Source of the DNA: Wurfbainia villosa
Taxonomy: Eukaryota; Streptophyta; Magnoliopsida; Zingiberales; Zingiberaceae
DNA length: 64,000 nt
Assembly: GCA_025175895.1 (NCBI GenBank)
Contig: CM046004.1
Coordinates: forward strand, 20,385,011 to 20,449,010
Direction: 5' to 3'
The notes beneath the pieces are model-generated. The model had not been told where the DNA came from. It searched no databases and saw nothing but the letters and a program-made list of their open reading frames with translations. Each line of letters begins with the position of its first letter. Positions within the stretch are counted from its first letter, which is position 1. A program made the translations under genes and the position numbers. This document shows positions 10,598-22,009 of the stretch, one piece after another.

Positions 10598-10935
10598 GTA
10601 GGTTTGGTGGCGTAAAGTCTAAGCATGAGTCTTGGTGGTGTAAGTCCAAATGGATCTTGGCAAGGAAGTCCAAAGGTGTGATATTGACAGCGTAAAGTCC
10701 AAGCATGGAGTTCTGGCAGCATAAGTCCAAATGTACCTTGGCAAGGTAGACCCGGTTAGCATGACAATAGCTAATGAAAGCACCTGAAGGCTAGCGTATG
10801 AATGAATAATTCATGAAGGAATCAAAGGGATCTGATAGGCATGAGATTGATAGAGGTGGATAAAGAGCTTAGGTCTAGGCTAACACTGGCCTATAAAGTA
10901 TGAGGAGAGCATACTTGAGAAAAACCTCATGTTTA
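10598..10935 (+). repeat. Forward fragment of family-B/F LTR (U3)
   Basis: Degenerate AAGTCCAAGCATGGAGT...TTGGCA repeats followed by a stretch ending AAAACCTCATG. This is clearly the inverse complement of about 11845-12500 in the adjacent LTR, and it matches 48620-48960 in element F in the same direction. It forms one arm of an inverted repeat with family-B LTR. Confidence 0.75.
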
Positions 10936-10954
10936 TGTAGGAACGTTGATGACG

Positions 10955-10978
10955 CGCTAAAGGGGGGGGTGAATAGCG
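10955..10978 (-). promoter_or_regulatory. U5 hairpin, element B LTR
   Basis: CGCTA and TAGCG flank a G-run (C-run on the element's sense strand). It is homologous in position to the hairpin of elements A, C, D and F. Confidence 0.5.
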
Positions 10979-11440
10979 GTTTCATGATTTTGCTTGAAAT
11001 TCGATCGCGTGCTTGTCTACAAGTCTATTAGTATGCGCAGTGAAAAATAATAGATATAAAATACACAAAAAACTCAAGCACAACAAAAGTTATACGTGGT
11101 TCGGAACCTAGGGTTCTTACTTCACGGGGTGAGCTTTAGTGATGTACACCACCACTAATAAACACCTTCTCGGTGACACACCGGAGGTGGAGAAACCTCG
11201 TACAAGTGATTACTATAGTAATAAGTACAATACAATAAGTATACTAAGCAATACACAAATATAAGAAAAGAAAACTTTACACAAGTAAGTTTTGATTGCT
11301 TGCTTGTTGATTGCTTTGGATTGACTTTGAAGGACTGGAAAGCACCAACTATTCCCCTTCAAATCTCCCCAAGAACCATGTCCTAAATCCTTCTCTTTAT
11401 GCTCCTTATAAAACTGTAACTCAGGCCGATTTTCACCTTC

Positions 11441-11850
11441 CAGTCGACTGCTCTTACCAATCAGTCGACTAGCCTTCATGTCGTTCTCTCACAAAGGCTA
11501 TATCCACATTGGAAAAATTCCAATGGATACCTAGCAGTCGACTACCAAACTCTATCAGTCGACTGTTGCTCCGTAGTCAACTTATTAGTCGACTATTGAA
11601 CTTTCTGTGCTTGTGTCCGCAAACAATAGTCGACTACCCTCCATGGTAGTTGACTGCTCAAGTCTAAGTCGACTGCCCAAGGCTGGAAGTCGACTGCTAG
11701 TGGCATGCAGCCGCAGTTGAGCTCTAGTCGACTACTGACAAGTCGACTGGTCATAAACCCAGTTGACTACTTAGAGTCAACTAGGCTGCCAAGTGTCAAA
11801 ACACTTATCCAGTTTACTGGTTCATAACCCCAGTTGACTGATAAACCTCA
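11441..11850 (-). promoter_or_regulatory. CAGTCGACTG array upstream of TATA, element B LTR
   Basis: About a dozen perfect or near copies (core GTCGACT, with GTTGACT variants). In the element's own orientation they lie upstream of the TATA-like box at 11404-11413. More decayed than in element A. Confidence 0.65.
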
Positions 11851-12054
11851 AACATGAGGTTTAACCCAAGTATGAACCCCTCATACTTGGTAGACCACCC
11901 TTAGCTTAGACTTGCCTTCTAGCCACCTCCATCAGCCTCATATCTATCGGATCCCTCCAAGTCATCCATGACTTGTTCATCCATACACATGCCTTTAGGT
12001 GCTTCCATCATTTATTGTAATGCTAATCGGGTCTACATTGTCAAGGTACATTTG

Positions 12055-12500
12055 GGCTTACGCTGCTAAGACACATGCTTGGACTTTATGCCACCAAACA
12101 TTGGACTTATGCTGCCAAGACCCATTCTTGGACTTTTCGCTGCCAATATCACACCCTTGGACTTCCCAAATGCTAAGATCCATTTGGACTTATGCTGCCA
12201 AGACTCTATGCTTGGACTTTATGCTGCCAAACATTGGACTTATGCTACCAAGACCCAGCTTGGACTTTACGTTGCCAATATCACACTCATGGACTTCCCT
12301 TGCCAACTCCATGTTGGACTTTCCAATTGCCAAGACCCATGCTTGGACTTTCCAATTGCCAAACCCCATGCTTGGACTTTCCATGCCAAGTACTCAAGAC
12401 TTGGACTTTCCATGCCAAGTACTCAAGGATTGGACTCTCCATGCCAAGTACACAAGACTTGGACTTTCCATGCCAAGTACACAAGTCTTGGACTTTTCAT
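12055..12500 (-). repeat. Short tandem repeat in U3 of element B LTR
   Basis: Plus-strand units of the type CTTGGACTTTCCATGCCAAGTACTCAAGA, about 25-35 bases each and degenerate. The same array, in the other direction, is seen at 10600-10750, 46597-46830 and 48600-48710. Confidence 0.75.
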
Positions 12501-12596
12501 GACAATCACACTGTCATACATTTTGTCAAACACCAAAATATTGCTCGAGTCAAACTCGATTCTGGTCAATCGTGACCTGGGTCGATTACACCAACA

Positions 12597-13074
12597 ATCT
12601 CTCCCTTTTTGATGTTTGACAAAACCTATGAGTTAGGCTACCTAACTCAAGTCATCAATTCCCCCCCCCCCCTTTTGGCATACATCAAAAAGGCTCCCCC
12701 CAAGGGTATTAATGTCTCATATCCCAATGAGATCTTACATTCTTTCCCTTGGTCCAAAAACACTTTGGATGCCTTCACTCTTTCTAGTGATAAGTCCCAT
12801 ACCACTAAATGTGAGGAAATCCTTCTCCAAATTTTCCCCTTTGAAGAAAAACTCATCCATCATCTCTTGATAGATAACCTCCCCCCTTGACCATTGTACC
12901 AACAATGTCCTTGGAGAGTTCCTAAGCCAATAGGAATACTAAACCATCAAAATTAAGGGAAAAAGTTCAAACTTGAACATTCACACACCTTAAAATTTAA
13001 TTCTCACCCTAAACAACTCTCCTAATCCATATCTAATGGATTTTCACCTTTCCAATATTTTCCAAAGTATATCT
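12597..13074 (-). other. Element B internal non-coding remnant with PPT
   Basis: Begins with the complement of a purine tract (ATCTCTCCCTTTTT, 12597-12610) and includes further C-runs (12661-12673) that are PPT-like on the minus strand. No convincing gene: the overlapping frames at 12609-12890 have no recognisable motif. Confidence 0.6.
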
Positions 13075-13273
13075 TGTTGGGAGTATGGGGAATATAATTA
13101 AAGTCTCATATTGGTAAGACATGGAAAAGATCATGTGCTTATAAGATAAAAAGATATCTCCATTGGTTTGAGACCTTTTGGGTAAAGCCCAAAAATAAAA
13201 CCATGAGGGCTTAGGCCTAAAGTGGACAATATCATGCCATTGCTAAGATATGTGAATCTTATAGGCACTAACA
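13075..13273 (+). repeat. TRIM1, 5' LTR (199 bases)
   Basis: TGTTGGGAGTATGGGG...CACTAACA, followed by a tRNA-Met primer-binding site. Four LTR copies of this family occur between 13075 and 15190. The very short LTR and internal region mark a terminal-repeat retrotransposon in miniature. Confidence 0.88.
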
Positions 13274-13588
13274 ATTGGTATCAGAGTCATGGTCCATGTT
13301 AAGCCATGAACCTCAAATGAAAAAAAGTGGAGCTCCCATGTCCGGATCAAGAGAACCAGACACCAAGCTAGAAGTCCAGTTGGGTCGAGAGGACCGAACA
13401 ACTAAAAGAATGTCCAATTGGGCTACAAGGGCTCGACAACTGGCAGGAAGTTCAGCTAGGTCAGGAGGACCAGACAGTTGGTAAGAAGTCCTGGTGGGTT
13501 GAGGATCGGACATCAAGCAGAGGAAGTCCTTCGAGGATAGATAAGCTTGAGGGATGGCTCAATGTGGTCCTTCATTTAAGGAGGGGAT
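13274..13588 (+). mobile_element. TRIM1 internal domain, non-coding
   Basis: 315 bases with degenerate ~45-base repeats (GAAGTCCAGTTGGGTC-type, 13370-13540) and a short purine tract GGAGGGGAT before the 3' LTR. It codes for no protein; frames here are repeat artefacts. Confidence 0.8.
13276..13287 (+). other. Primer-binding site (tRNA-Met), TRIM1
   Basis: TGGTATCAGAGT two bases after the LTR end. Confidence 0.85.
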
Positions 13589-13643
13589 TGTTGGGAGTAT
13601 GGGGAATACAATCAAAGTCTCACATTGGTAAGACATGGAAAAC
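13589..13643 (+). repeat. TRIM1, 3' LTR, truncated by insertion of element D
   Basis: The first 55 bases of the TRIM LTR, cut at CATGGAAAAC where the D LTR starts with TGTTGG. The remaining TRIM1 LTR would lie at the far side of D, which is not in the window. Confidence 0.8.
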
Positions 13644-15476
13644 TGTTGGATCAGAGAGTCGCTAGAGGGGGGGGGGTGAATAGTGATTGAAAAACCTTTT
13701 CTTTTTCGTTTTGTCAAAACCTTGAGTATTGTTGCGGAAATGAAATTAAAGATAAAAGTAAAGAGACACTTTCTTTTTTACTTGGTTCACAACCGAAAGG
13801 TTGCTACTCCAAGGTCCCGCGATCCTAGACCACATACGGTAGGGAAATCCACTAAAAGTCTCCTTCTCGTTGGAGGTAGGAGATGACGATTACAAGGAAC
13901 CAAAAGATAGAGGAAGAGGCAACAAGCCTACCTCTCCGCTTTGTGATAAAAGCTCGAATACAACAAAGGAAAACAAGTAAAATAAGATAACTTAAATTAA
14001 ACTACCGACAAAGAGATTAGAAGTTTGACATCACGTCGGCGTTACGGTGGCGTATTGTTGTCGTTGAACCTTGGCATTGTGGGAGCACTTTAGGAGCAAG
14101 AATTGATAATCTAAAAGGGTGAAACCTCCCTTCTTTTATAGCCCTTCAAAACCTAGCTCATTGAGATCCAGATCTGGATCAAAGCTCCTCATATCCCCAA
14201 TTTTGGTGGAGCTTATCTTGACTTTCTTTGAGATGACCAATTTGAATATCAATCGACTGATGACCCTCAATAGTCTACTGATGGTAAGATTAGTCGACTG
14301 CCAATAGCCTTCAGTCGACTGTTGGCCTGGTTACTTAACTTGAAACATAGAGTTACCACAAAAATGTCGAGTAATAGACATTACAACGGTTCCTTACCGT
14401 CCAATCACGACCTAGACCTTCCCCCAGAAGTCTTAGTTGGATCACCGCCTAAGTTCATCCTTGTACGGAGGACACATCTTTTGGAGTATTGGGAATACAA
14501 TCAAAGTCCCACATTAGTAAGACATGGAATAGATCATGTGCTTATAAGATTAAAAGATATCTTCATTGGTGTGAGGCCTTTTGGGTAAAGCCCAAAAACA
14601 AAACCATGAGGGATTGAGCCTAAAGTGGAATATATCATACCATTGTGGAGATATGTGGATCTTATAAGCACTAACAATTGGTATCAGAGCCATGGTTCAT
14701 GTCAAGCCATGAACCTCGAACGAAGAAAGTGGAGCTCCCATGTCCGGATCAAGAGAACCAGACACTAGGCAAGAAGTCCAGTTGGGTCAGAAGGATTGAA
14801 CAATTGGCAGGAAGTCCAGTTGGGCCAGAAGAGCTAGACAACTGGCAGGAAGTCTAGTTGGGTTAGGAGGGCCAGACAGTTGGTAGGAAGTTCTAGTTGG
14901 TTGAAGATCGGACATCAAACAGAGAATGTCCTTCGAGGACGGATAGACTTGAGGGGGGGGTTAATTTGGTCATTCATTTGAGGGGGGGGGATTGTTGGAG
15001 TATTGGGAATACAATCAAAGTGTCACATTGGTAAGACATGGAAAAGATCATGTGCTTATAAGATTAAAAGATATCTCCATTGGTGTGAGGTCTTTTGGGT
15101 AAAGCCCAAAAATAAAACCATGAAGGCTTGGGCCCAAAGTGGATAATATCATACCATTGTGGAGATATGTGGATCTTATAGACACTAACAACATCCTCAC
15201 TATTACTCTGCACTCAATGCTTAGCTTTGGTCCTCCTGACCTGTCGCTTAGCTTCCGGTCGCCACCATGGTTCCTCGACTCCACGAGGTTCTCCTAGTAT
15301 CGCCCGACCACCACGGTTTCTTGTCCTGAGATTCTCTGGGTGTCGTTGACCTTTAGCTTAGCTTAATCATTTCCTGCACACTCAAGCCAACACATGAGAT
15401 AACAATAATAGCTTAACTTTGACCTTATGCCATAATCAAAACCTAGGTTTGATTATCTGGTGCCTCTGCACCAACA
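13644..15476 (-). repeat. Element D, 3' LTR, split by TRIM2
   Basis: TGTTGGATC...GCACCAACA, homologous over its length to the solo LTRs at 28906-29965 and 31905-32958. Without TRIM2 it is about 1.12 kb. On its sense (minus) strand a CAGTCGACTG array (about 14250-14330) lies upstream of TATAAAAG (plus-strand CTTTTATA, 14133-14140). The U5 hairpin at 13660-13685 has one mismatched pair. A polypurine tract adjoins at 15477. Confidence 0.88.
14479..15190 (+). mobile_element. TRIM2, complete, inserted in the D LTR
   Basis: LTRs 14479-14676 and 14993-15190 (198 bases each). The first begins TTTTGGAG rather than TGTTGGAG. A primer-binding site TGGTATCAGAGCC is at 14679-14691. The internal domain has three or four ~45-base repeats and a G-run before the 3' LTR. 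Target-site duplication ACATC is at 14474-14478 and 15191-15195. Removing it restores the D LTR, which then aligns with 29641-29720 and 32641-32720. Confidence 0.92.
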
Positions 15477-16264
15477 ATCTCCCCCTTTTTGATCTATGAC
15501 AAACCAATTCAAAGTTAAGGAAATTTAGGCATAAAAAGAATAGTAGTAACAAGCATGAGTAAGCATGAAATATAAGTAAGCAAGTGTAAGTATGAAGCAA
15601 ACATGTAGTAAACATGAGTATGAGTAAGTAAGCACAAGTATCATGTAGTAAACATGAGTTAGTATGAATGAAATAGTAATGAAATAGTAAGTGTGATTAA
15701 TAAGTCCTTTTTTTTCAAATCCTCCCCCTCGACCTTAGGTGTGTTTTTAAAAAAAAACTTATCTCTCCCCCTTAACGTTTCTACTTAAAGAAAGTCAAGT
15801 TATCAAAAGAAACTTTTGATTCCTTAACTTTTGATTCTCTTCTCCCCCTTTTGCTATAAATCGAAAATATTTGGGGGTTTGTAAGAAACTTTAGAAAATA
15901 AGTCCAAGCACATCCCTTTTAATTTTGAAAATAATAGTTTCAATATAAATTCAACTAATAACATGTTCAACTCTTTTTGACTTAATTGACATAAAATAAT
16001 CAATAAGCCTTGATTAGAGTTGGTTAATGTAAATAATTATACTCCATGATTCATATCGATGCACTAGATCTACATCTGGAATCATGAGTAAGGTCCTAAC
16101 ATCTCACGCCCATCTACGTGACTCAGTATACAAACACATTGAACCTATGTGTTGTGAGATGTGTTGGCTCCTTAAATTTATAAGTGCATGCTTTCTAAGG
16201 TAAACCCTAAGCTAGTTCCATGTAGCATGAAAAATAAAGATAGAGTATAAATAAGAGTTAAGTC
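15477..16264 (-). other. Element D 3' non-coding region and polypurine tracts
   Basis: ATCTCCCCCTTTTT (15477-15490) is the polypurine tract on the minus strand. Several more CTCCCCCTT motifs follow up to about 15850, resembling the repeated tracts of elements A and C. Otherwise it is AT-rich and non-coding. Confidence 0.7.
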
Positions 16265-17810
16265 CTACTCTACTATGCAGATTCCTAATCTTCGTCTAAG
16301 CACACTAAATTCTGCTTCGGGTAAGGATTTCGTGAAAATGTCCGCTAGGTTCGATTTCGACTCAACATACTCGAGTTTTATAGTTCCATTTGCTATGTGT
16401 TCTCGTATAATGTGGTGTTTAACCTCTATGTGTTTGGTTCTAGAGTGACAAATTGGGTTCTTAGTTAGGTTAAATAGAACTAATATTATCAATTAAGAGT
16501 GTTACTAAAGCTTAAATGAAAGTCTTGGAGAGTGTGCTTCATCCAAAGAAGTTGAGCTACACACTCACCCATTGCTACATATTCGACTTCGTTGGTAGAT
16601 AAGGAAATACAATGTTACTTTCTACTGCACCAGCTAACTAGACTCGAGCCTAGGAGTTGGCAACATCCACTCGTGCTCTTCCTATTGAGTTTACTACCGG
16701 CATAATCCGAGTCGGAGTAGCTGATTAGTTCAAACTCGCTCGATATAGGGTACCAAATTCCTACATTTAGTGTTCCTTTTAGGTATCTAAAAATTCGTTT
16801 GACTAGAATTAGGTGCGATTCCATTTTGCAAGATTGAAATCTCACACACATACTTACTGCAAAGAGTATATCAAGTCGACTCGCAGTTAGGTACAGAAGG
16901 CTACCTATCATGCTCCTATAGTACTTTAAATCGATTGCTTTTCCTTCTAAGTCTTCTCCTATGTTTACATTGGTAGCCATTGGTGTATTAATTTCCTTAG
17001 CGTTTTGCATTCCAAATCTATTAATTAATTCTTTAGCATATTTACGTTGGTGTAAAAAAATTCCTTCTCTAGTTTGTTTTATTTGTAACCCTAAGAAGAA
17101 AGTAAGCTCACCTACTAAGTTAATTTTGAATTCACTTTCCATTAGTGAAATGAACTCATTTAGAAGCATTGAATTAGTTGTTCCAAAAATTATGTCGTCT
17201 ACATAAATTTGTGCAATAAAGATTTCTTTTCTATGGTCTTTACAAAAAGGGTTGGGTCAACTAAACCTTGATTAAATCCCTTAGACTTAAGTAAATTGAA
17301 ATCCTTTCAAACCAAGCTCTAGAAGCTTGCTTTAATCCATATAAGGCTTTTCTAAGTTTGAAGACATGGTGAGGTTTGTCTAAACTTTCAAATCCAGGTG
17401 GTTGGCTAACATAAATCTCTTCCTTAATAAATACATTCAAAAACATTGACTTAACATCCATTTGAAATGGTTTGAATTCTCAATGTGCAGCGTAGGCTAA
17501 TAACATTCTAATCGATTCAAGTCTAGCTACGGGTGCATATGTTTCATCATAGTCTAACCCCTCTACTTGACTAAATCCTTTAGCAACTAACCTAACTTTA
17601 TTCCTAACAACTTCTCCCTTATCATCAAGTTTTTTTCGAAATACCCACCTTGTTCCAATTATTATTTTTCCTTTAGGAGGGGGTACTAATTCCCAAACTT
17701 GACTCCTAGTAAATTGAGCTAACTATTCTTGCATAACTATAATCCAATCGGGGTTAAGAAGAGCTTGTTCAATTGTTTTGGGTTCGATTTTTGAGATGAG
17801 TGAAATTTAG
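16265..17810 (-). pseudogene. Element D reverse transcriptase and RNase H (SIRE-like Copia)
   Basis: On the minus strand, from about 17800 leftward: an RT N-terminal part with LVAKGFSQVEGLDYDETYAPVA (about 17640-17500, stop after AYAAH), MDVKSMFLN and YGLKQASRAW (17461-17261), the catalytic YVDD (17194-17205), then MLLNEFISLMESEF to RFQSC...RIFRYLKGTLNVGIWYP (17169-16615), and an RNase H C-terminus with KHIEVKHHIIREHI and LADIFTKSLP (16492-16265). At least three stops or frameshifts break it. The RYLKGT...GIWYP signature is typical of the SIRE/Maximus lineage. Not functional. Confidence 0.88.
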
Positions 17811-18208
17811 CTTAGGTTCCTATAGGATGCTCTAGTTCGAACCCCTAAATTAGGATCTCCTATTACTTGATCAATAGGATGGTTTGCTTGTAACCTAGAT
17901 TGATTTGGGTTAGAACCTACACTAGATTCATTTTGTGAGTTAGGTTTAGATCTAACTTCAATTTGTTCATTAATCAATTCTACATCGGATTTTGTGATTT
18001 TGTTTTCTTCATCAAATACTACGTTGATTGTTTCTTCAATTTTTAGGGTTTCATTGTTATATACCCAATATGCTTTACTAGTGGTTGAGTATCCTAGAAA
18101 AGTTCCGATACTAGCTTTAAAGGTGAATTTCCCTAAGTAATCTTTAGTGTTTAATATGTGTACGCTACATCCAAAAACCCTAAAATACTTAATGTTTGGT
18201 AATTTTTC

Positions 18209-18845
18209 CTAATAAATTTCATATGATGTTCTAAGGTGTCTTTTATCTAATAGAATCCTATTTTGAACATAGCAGGCCGTATTGATCGCTTCTGTCCAAA
18301 ACCTATTAGGTAAGTTGAATTCGTTTAATATAATTCTAGCGGCTTCTTGTAGGATTCTATTCTTACGTTCAAAAAAACCATTTTGTTGAGGAGTCCTAGG
18401 GCAGGAGAACTCATGGTGATACTCATTTTGGTTGCAAAAGTAGGTGAACCTATGGTTTTCGAAATCACCACCATGATCACTTCTAATTCTTTTTATCTTA
18501 AGATTCTTTTCATTTTCTATTAGTTTGCATAAATTGGTGAGTTGATCTAAGGTTTCACTTTTATGTTTTAAAAACCTAACCCATGTGAACCTAGAGTAGT
18601 CATCGACTATAACTAGACAATATTGGCTTCCGTTTAGTGACTTGGCTCCATGAGAGTCAATGAGATCTAAGTGTAGGAGCTCAAGTACACTTTTTGTTCT
18701 TTCTTGATTAGTTAGTTGATGCGAAGTCCTAGTTTGCTTACCTTGTTGACAAGCATTATATATTTTATCTTTCAGGTTATTTAGGTTGGGTAAACCTCTA
18801 ACTAAATCACTCTGACTCATTTTATGTATGAGTCTTATATGAGAG
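18209..18845 (-). pseudogene. Element D integrase
   Basis: Minus-strand frame with a zinc-binding remnant (the first Cys of the CxxC pair is replaced: KIYNACQQGK), the first catalytic Asp in LHLDLIDSHG, DDYSRFTWVRFLK, SDHGGDFEN and the catalytic Glu in FFERKNRILQEAARI. This is the D,D,E core of a Copia integrase. It ends at a stop near 18209. The rest of the integrase to RT interval (about 17810-18208) is decayed; an IN C-terminus like YWVYNNETLK is readable on the minus strand at about 18040-18080. Confidence 0.85.
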
Positions 18846-18853
18846 TGGCCAAG

Positions 18854-19262
18854 TCATCGGTGCCACAACCAGGATTCCTCTTGCTGTGTCATTAGACACT
18901 TGGTTGAGGAGTTAGGTAAATTGATTGTATAAATGTTACTATTCCTAGTTCCCTTAAGTATAGTTTTTGAGGTATCATTATTTTTAATTAGGCATTCATT
19001 TTGTAAGAAGATGACCTTATAGTTGTTGTCACACAATTAACGAACACTAAGAATATTAAATCAAAAAAGTTCAACTAAAAGTACTTGACGAATTATGAAG
19101 TTAGAGTTTAGCTCAATATCATTTGATCCGATGATTTTGAGCTTCCTATTGTTTCCGAATTCTACCGATCCATGGTTTTTGAATCTGAGCTTCGAAAACT
19201 TTAGTTGATCTCCGATCATATGTCGGGAGCACCCACTGTCCAACATCCATTGATCCTACACA
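18854..19262 (-). pseudogene. Element D protease and pre-integrase region
   Basis: WMLDSGCSRHMIGDQ (about 19250-19205, minus) is the aspartic protease active-site region of SIRE-like Copia elements. It is followed, after a stop, by a frame ending in SWLWHR (18854-19036), the gag-pre-integrase HLWHRR...GH motif. A stop precedes the protease, so no intact gag-pol fusion exists here. Confidence 0.82.
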
Positions 19263-19887
19263 TATAGTAGTCGGATAGGATATTGGAATTTTAAAGTTGT
19301 TTGAAAGTTTTAACCTAGGAATCATCTCACTCTTTCTACACGATCAAACATTTTATCCTTATATGTTTTGTGAGATGACTTCAATTTTAACTTGATTAAA
19401 TTTAGTTATTTGAAGATAATCAACCTTGGGTTAGATTCAGATTTAACCTTTAGATCATTAAGCAAACTTTTCGAGAAAATGCCTTCCAGGTTGTGGCGAG
19501 GCATAGAGCCTTCTTTGATCGGAACAACGACCACTTCCTTAGACAAAGCAAATTTCAAGAAAATGTTCACTTAAGTCACTTAGGGTTACTTCTTGGTCTA
19601 ACTAGTTTAGGATGTGGCGAGGTAGCTTCAGCTAGTTCAACTTAGCCGAGTGCACCAAGCTAGATACTCCTTATCTAGCTCAGATACACAGGACCTCATT
19701 TCCCTAACGTACTATCATCTCGCCGCATCCTGATACTATGTTATCAAGGTTGACTAACTATTGACCCTATCTAGATGTTCTAAAAATTAAAACAAAATGT
19801 AACTAAGCATGCAAAGCTAAATCAAGAAGTAGAGGATACAATTTTAGTACTAGCTCCCCTTGGACCATTGAATCGATGCAATCTATT
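19263..19887 (-). other. Element D internal region, no gene recognised
   Basis: No gag zinc knuckle or other motif found. A ~60-base block (19483-19545) is closely similar, in reverse, to 58175-58237 in the 5' region of element G. The stretch ends where the LTR of element E begins. Confidence 0.5.
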
Positions 19888-21861
19888 TGTTTTGTTTCTG
19901 GGGGACCGACGTGGGTGTGTGTTTGAACATGTTTTGTAAACATGTACAATGGAAGCAAATAAAAATGCATAATAACTAACTTATTATATCACACACCACA
20001 CGCATGCAGGATACAATAGTGTAGACATAATCGTACATTTAAAATTTTGCAATAAAGAAAATTACACTAGTTATACCTGACGAATAACACGTAGCGGAAA
20101 GGGCATCAACCTTAGCGACCTTCACAAGTTTTTCCTATATCCGAGTCCACGCAGAGTATCGTCAGGATAACTTCTCAAGCTATGAGCCCCGCCTTGACAA
20201 GAGATACTAGTCTCGCATTAAAAACATTTTGATCGAGAGATGATCACAAAACAAGTTTCACAAACTTATTTTTTTAGAAAGGGCACCAAGGTCACCGGGT
20301 CGACGATTTGAGCCGCTAGTCGAGGATGGTCGACTACCGGTGGTCGGGCAGCATGGAGTAGGCGGCCAAACTTGGGTGGTGGCGACACCAATGGTGGGTG
20401 GCGCACAAGACAGGAGAAGAGAAGAGAAAGCGACTAGGGTTTCACAAATCTTAACTCGTCTACAAAATTTGTCTCAACCCTCTTACTTATATAGAACGTG
20501 TTTCTTGACCATCAAGAAACCTTCTCTCAACGGTTATTGGTTCACAACCAAAACCCGTTAACCCGCTCCATTAATTTAAGTTAAAATAAACCAAACCGTG
20601 TTGGTCTATTTTAAGTTAAAATAAACCAAACCAATTTTGGTTCATTCGTTTAAAACAAACCAAACCCCTTTGGTTTATTTTCCACCATTGGATTAGAACC
20701 AAACCAATTTGGTTCATCCATCATGTCTTCCAAAGACTCCGCCCTTTCATTCTTCCGATGTGACTGAAACAATTTCATGTTTGCTCATTGTTTGGTACAA
20801 CCAAACCAAGTCTCTCTCGATCTGAGAATCCCATTCTCAAGCTCGTTTTAAATCCTTCGGATAACACTCGTAGTGCGTGTGGTCAGAGGTTCCCAGTTTA
20901 TGTTGGCCATTTATAATTAACCATCAACTATAGAATGATCAAGAGTGACACCTAGTAGTATATCATGATCCCCAATTAATCAAAAAATCAATGGTTGACC
21001 CTAGAACAACTTCTAAAACCTTTTAGAAGCTACAGTGAATCGTACCCCATTCCCTTCATGCATCTTATACCCACTTGGTTCAGGACATGGTCTATGTGTC
21101 AGTCCCCACTAGGCTGACTACGTCACACCTAGCCCAAGTATCATTTCCTCATATCATACTCTAAACATGTAATGCTTTGGCCAAAGATTTTAGTAACAAT
21201 CCAATTAGTGGCCACAGGGTATACATCTCCTCGCAAAGAGTGGTGGATCCATTATAGGCTATTCAAACACCTTCGGGCACTTCGACTTATCCCTAATCAT
21301 CCCGGATCCACATCTCCTCGGAGATGCTCGCTTAAGATGTCAAAGCATAAGTCTCCATGACCAAGATGACTTGAACACCGCAAGTCGAAGGAACATTACA
21401 CTTAAGTTGCAGTAAGAACTTCATTGACATATCTGTATATGCAGAGAACCATATGAAGTCTTACAGATGATCACTCCAATATACTAGTTACCATAACTAG
21501 CATCCATGGTTAACTTTGGATATCCCAATGTCTCCAGCCAGTGAGAAACAACTGCTTGGATAAACCAAAGAGTATAACTCGTGCTAGTCTCAACAGAATT
21601 GATGGCGTCCAAATGCATCAATTCATCGACTTGGGATAATTCAAATACATCACAATTACACATGTAGAGATACTCACTAGTTGTGATCCAATCACAAATT
21701 CTCTCCTGCTGTGAATCGTATTGCGGACATTCAGTAAATGAGTTTAAGATCCAATCAAATACATGAAAACATGTACACTGAAATAGTGAATCTTTATTTA
21801 TCAAATAAATGGTACAACCATAAGGCAATTGCCTTAGGACACCTATTATATATAACTAACA
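19888..21861 (-). repeat. Element E, 3' LTR
   Basis: Near-complete copy of 44417-46434. It ends ATAACTAACA at 21861; the outer start has lost a few bases (TGTTTCTGG versus TGTTGGGTTTCTGG). TATA box on the sense strand is CTATATAAG (plus 20486-20494). Upstream of it, 20560-20725 holds repeated AACCAAACC/GGTTTGGTT half-palindromes. Short frames here are LTR shadows. Confidence 0.9.
20560..20725 (-). promoter_or_regulatory. AACCAAACC-type palindrome array in U3 of element E
   Basis: At least five AACCAAACC motifs, several followed by the complementary TTTGGTT to make imperfect hairpins, and a duplicated TTTAAGTTAAAATAAACCAAACC block. It is placed upstream of the TATA box in the element's orientation and is conserved in the other LTR (45110-45260). 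Confidence 0.6.
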
Positions 21862-22009
21862 AACTCCCACTTGGAATAATACCAATCACCACAGTATACA
21901 ATACCATAAGCTCTAACATGACCCTCAAACTTACTTTGAGGTAAGGCCTTAGGTAAAGGGTCCGCTAAGTTCCTTTCAGTGGGAATCTTCTCGATTTGTA
22001 TTTCATTCT
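21862..22009 (-). pseudogene. Element E RNase H C-terminus
   Basis: Minus strand reads NEIQIEKIPTERNLADPLPK followed by SKFEGH, the C-terminal end of an Angela-like Copia RNase H, and then the LTR. The upstream portion continues at 27398 on the other side of inserted element C. Confidence 0.85.

Larger units (their letters stand above)
10936..12596 (-). repeat. Element B, 3' LTR (minus strand)
   Basis: Begins TGTAGGAACG and ends ACCAACA; on the minus strand it starts TGTTGGTGTAATCG, just like the F LTR at 46507. A polypurine tract (minus strand) adjoins it at 12597-12610, so this is the 3' LTR of a minus-strand element. U5 has the CGCTA/TAGCG hairpin (10955-10978). A TATA-like box lies at 11404-11413. 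A palindrome array (11441-11850) and a tandem U3 repeat (12055-12500) make up U3. Frames at 11999-12612 are artefacts of the repeat. Confidence 0.85.

Noticed and set aside
11999..12612. Three overlapping frames of 127-177 codons with repeated LGLS/WTFQLP peptides
   Set aside because: All three are translations of one short tandem repeat in the U3 of LTR B; no start context or homology, and similar frames appear on the other strand.
12661..12673. Poly-C runs here and at 35617-35640 and 41986-42000 as functional sites
   Set aside because: Homopolymer length differs between paired LTRs and is prone to sequencing error.
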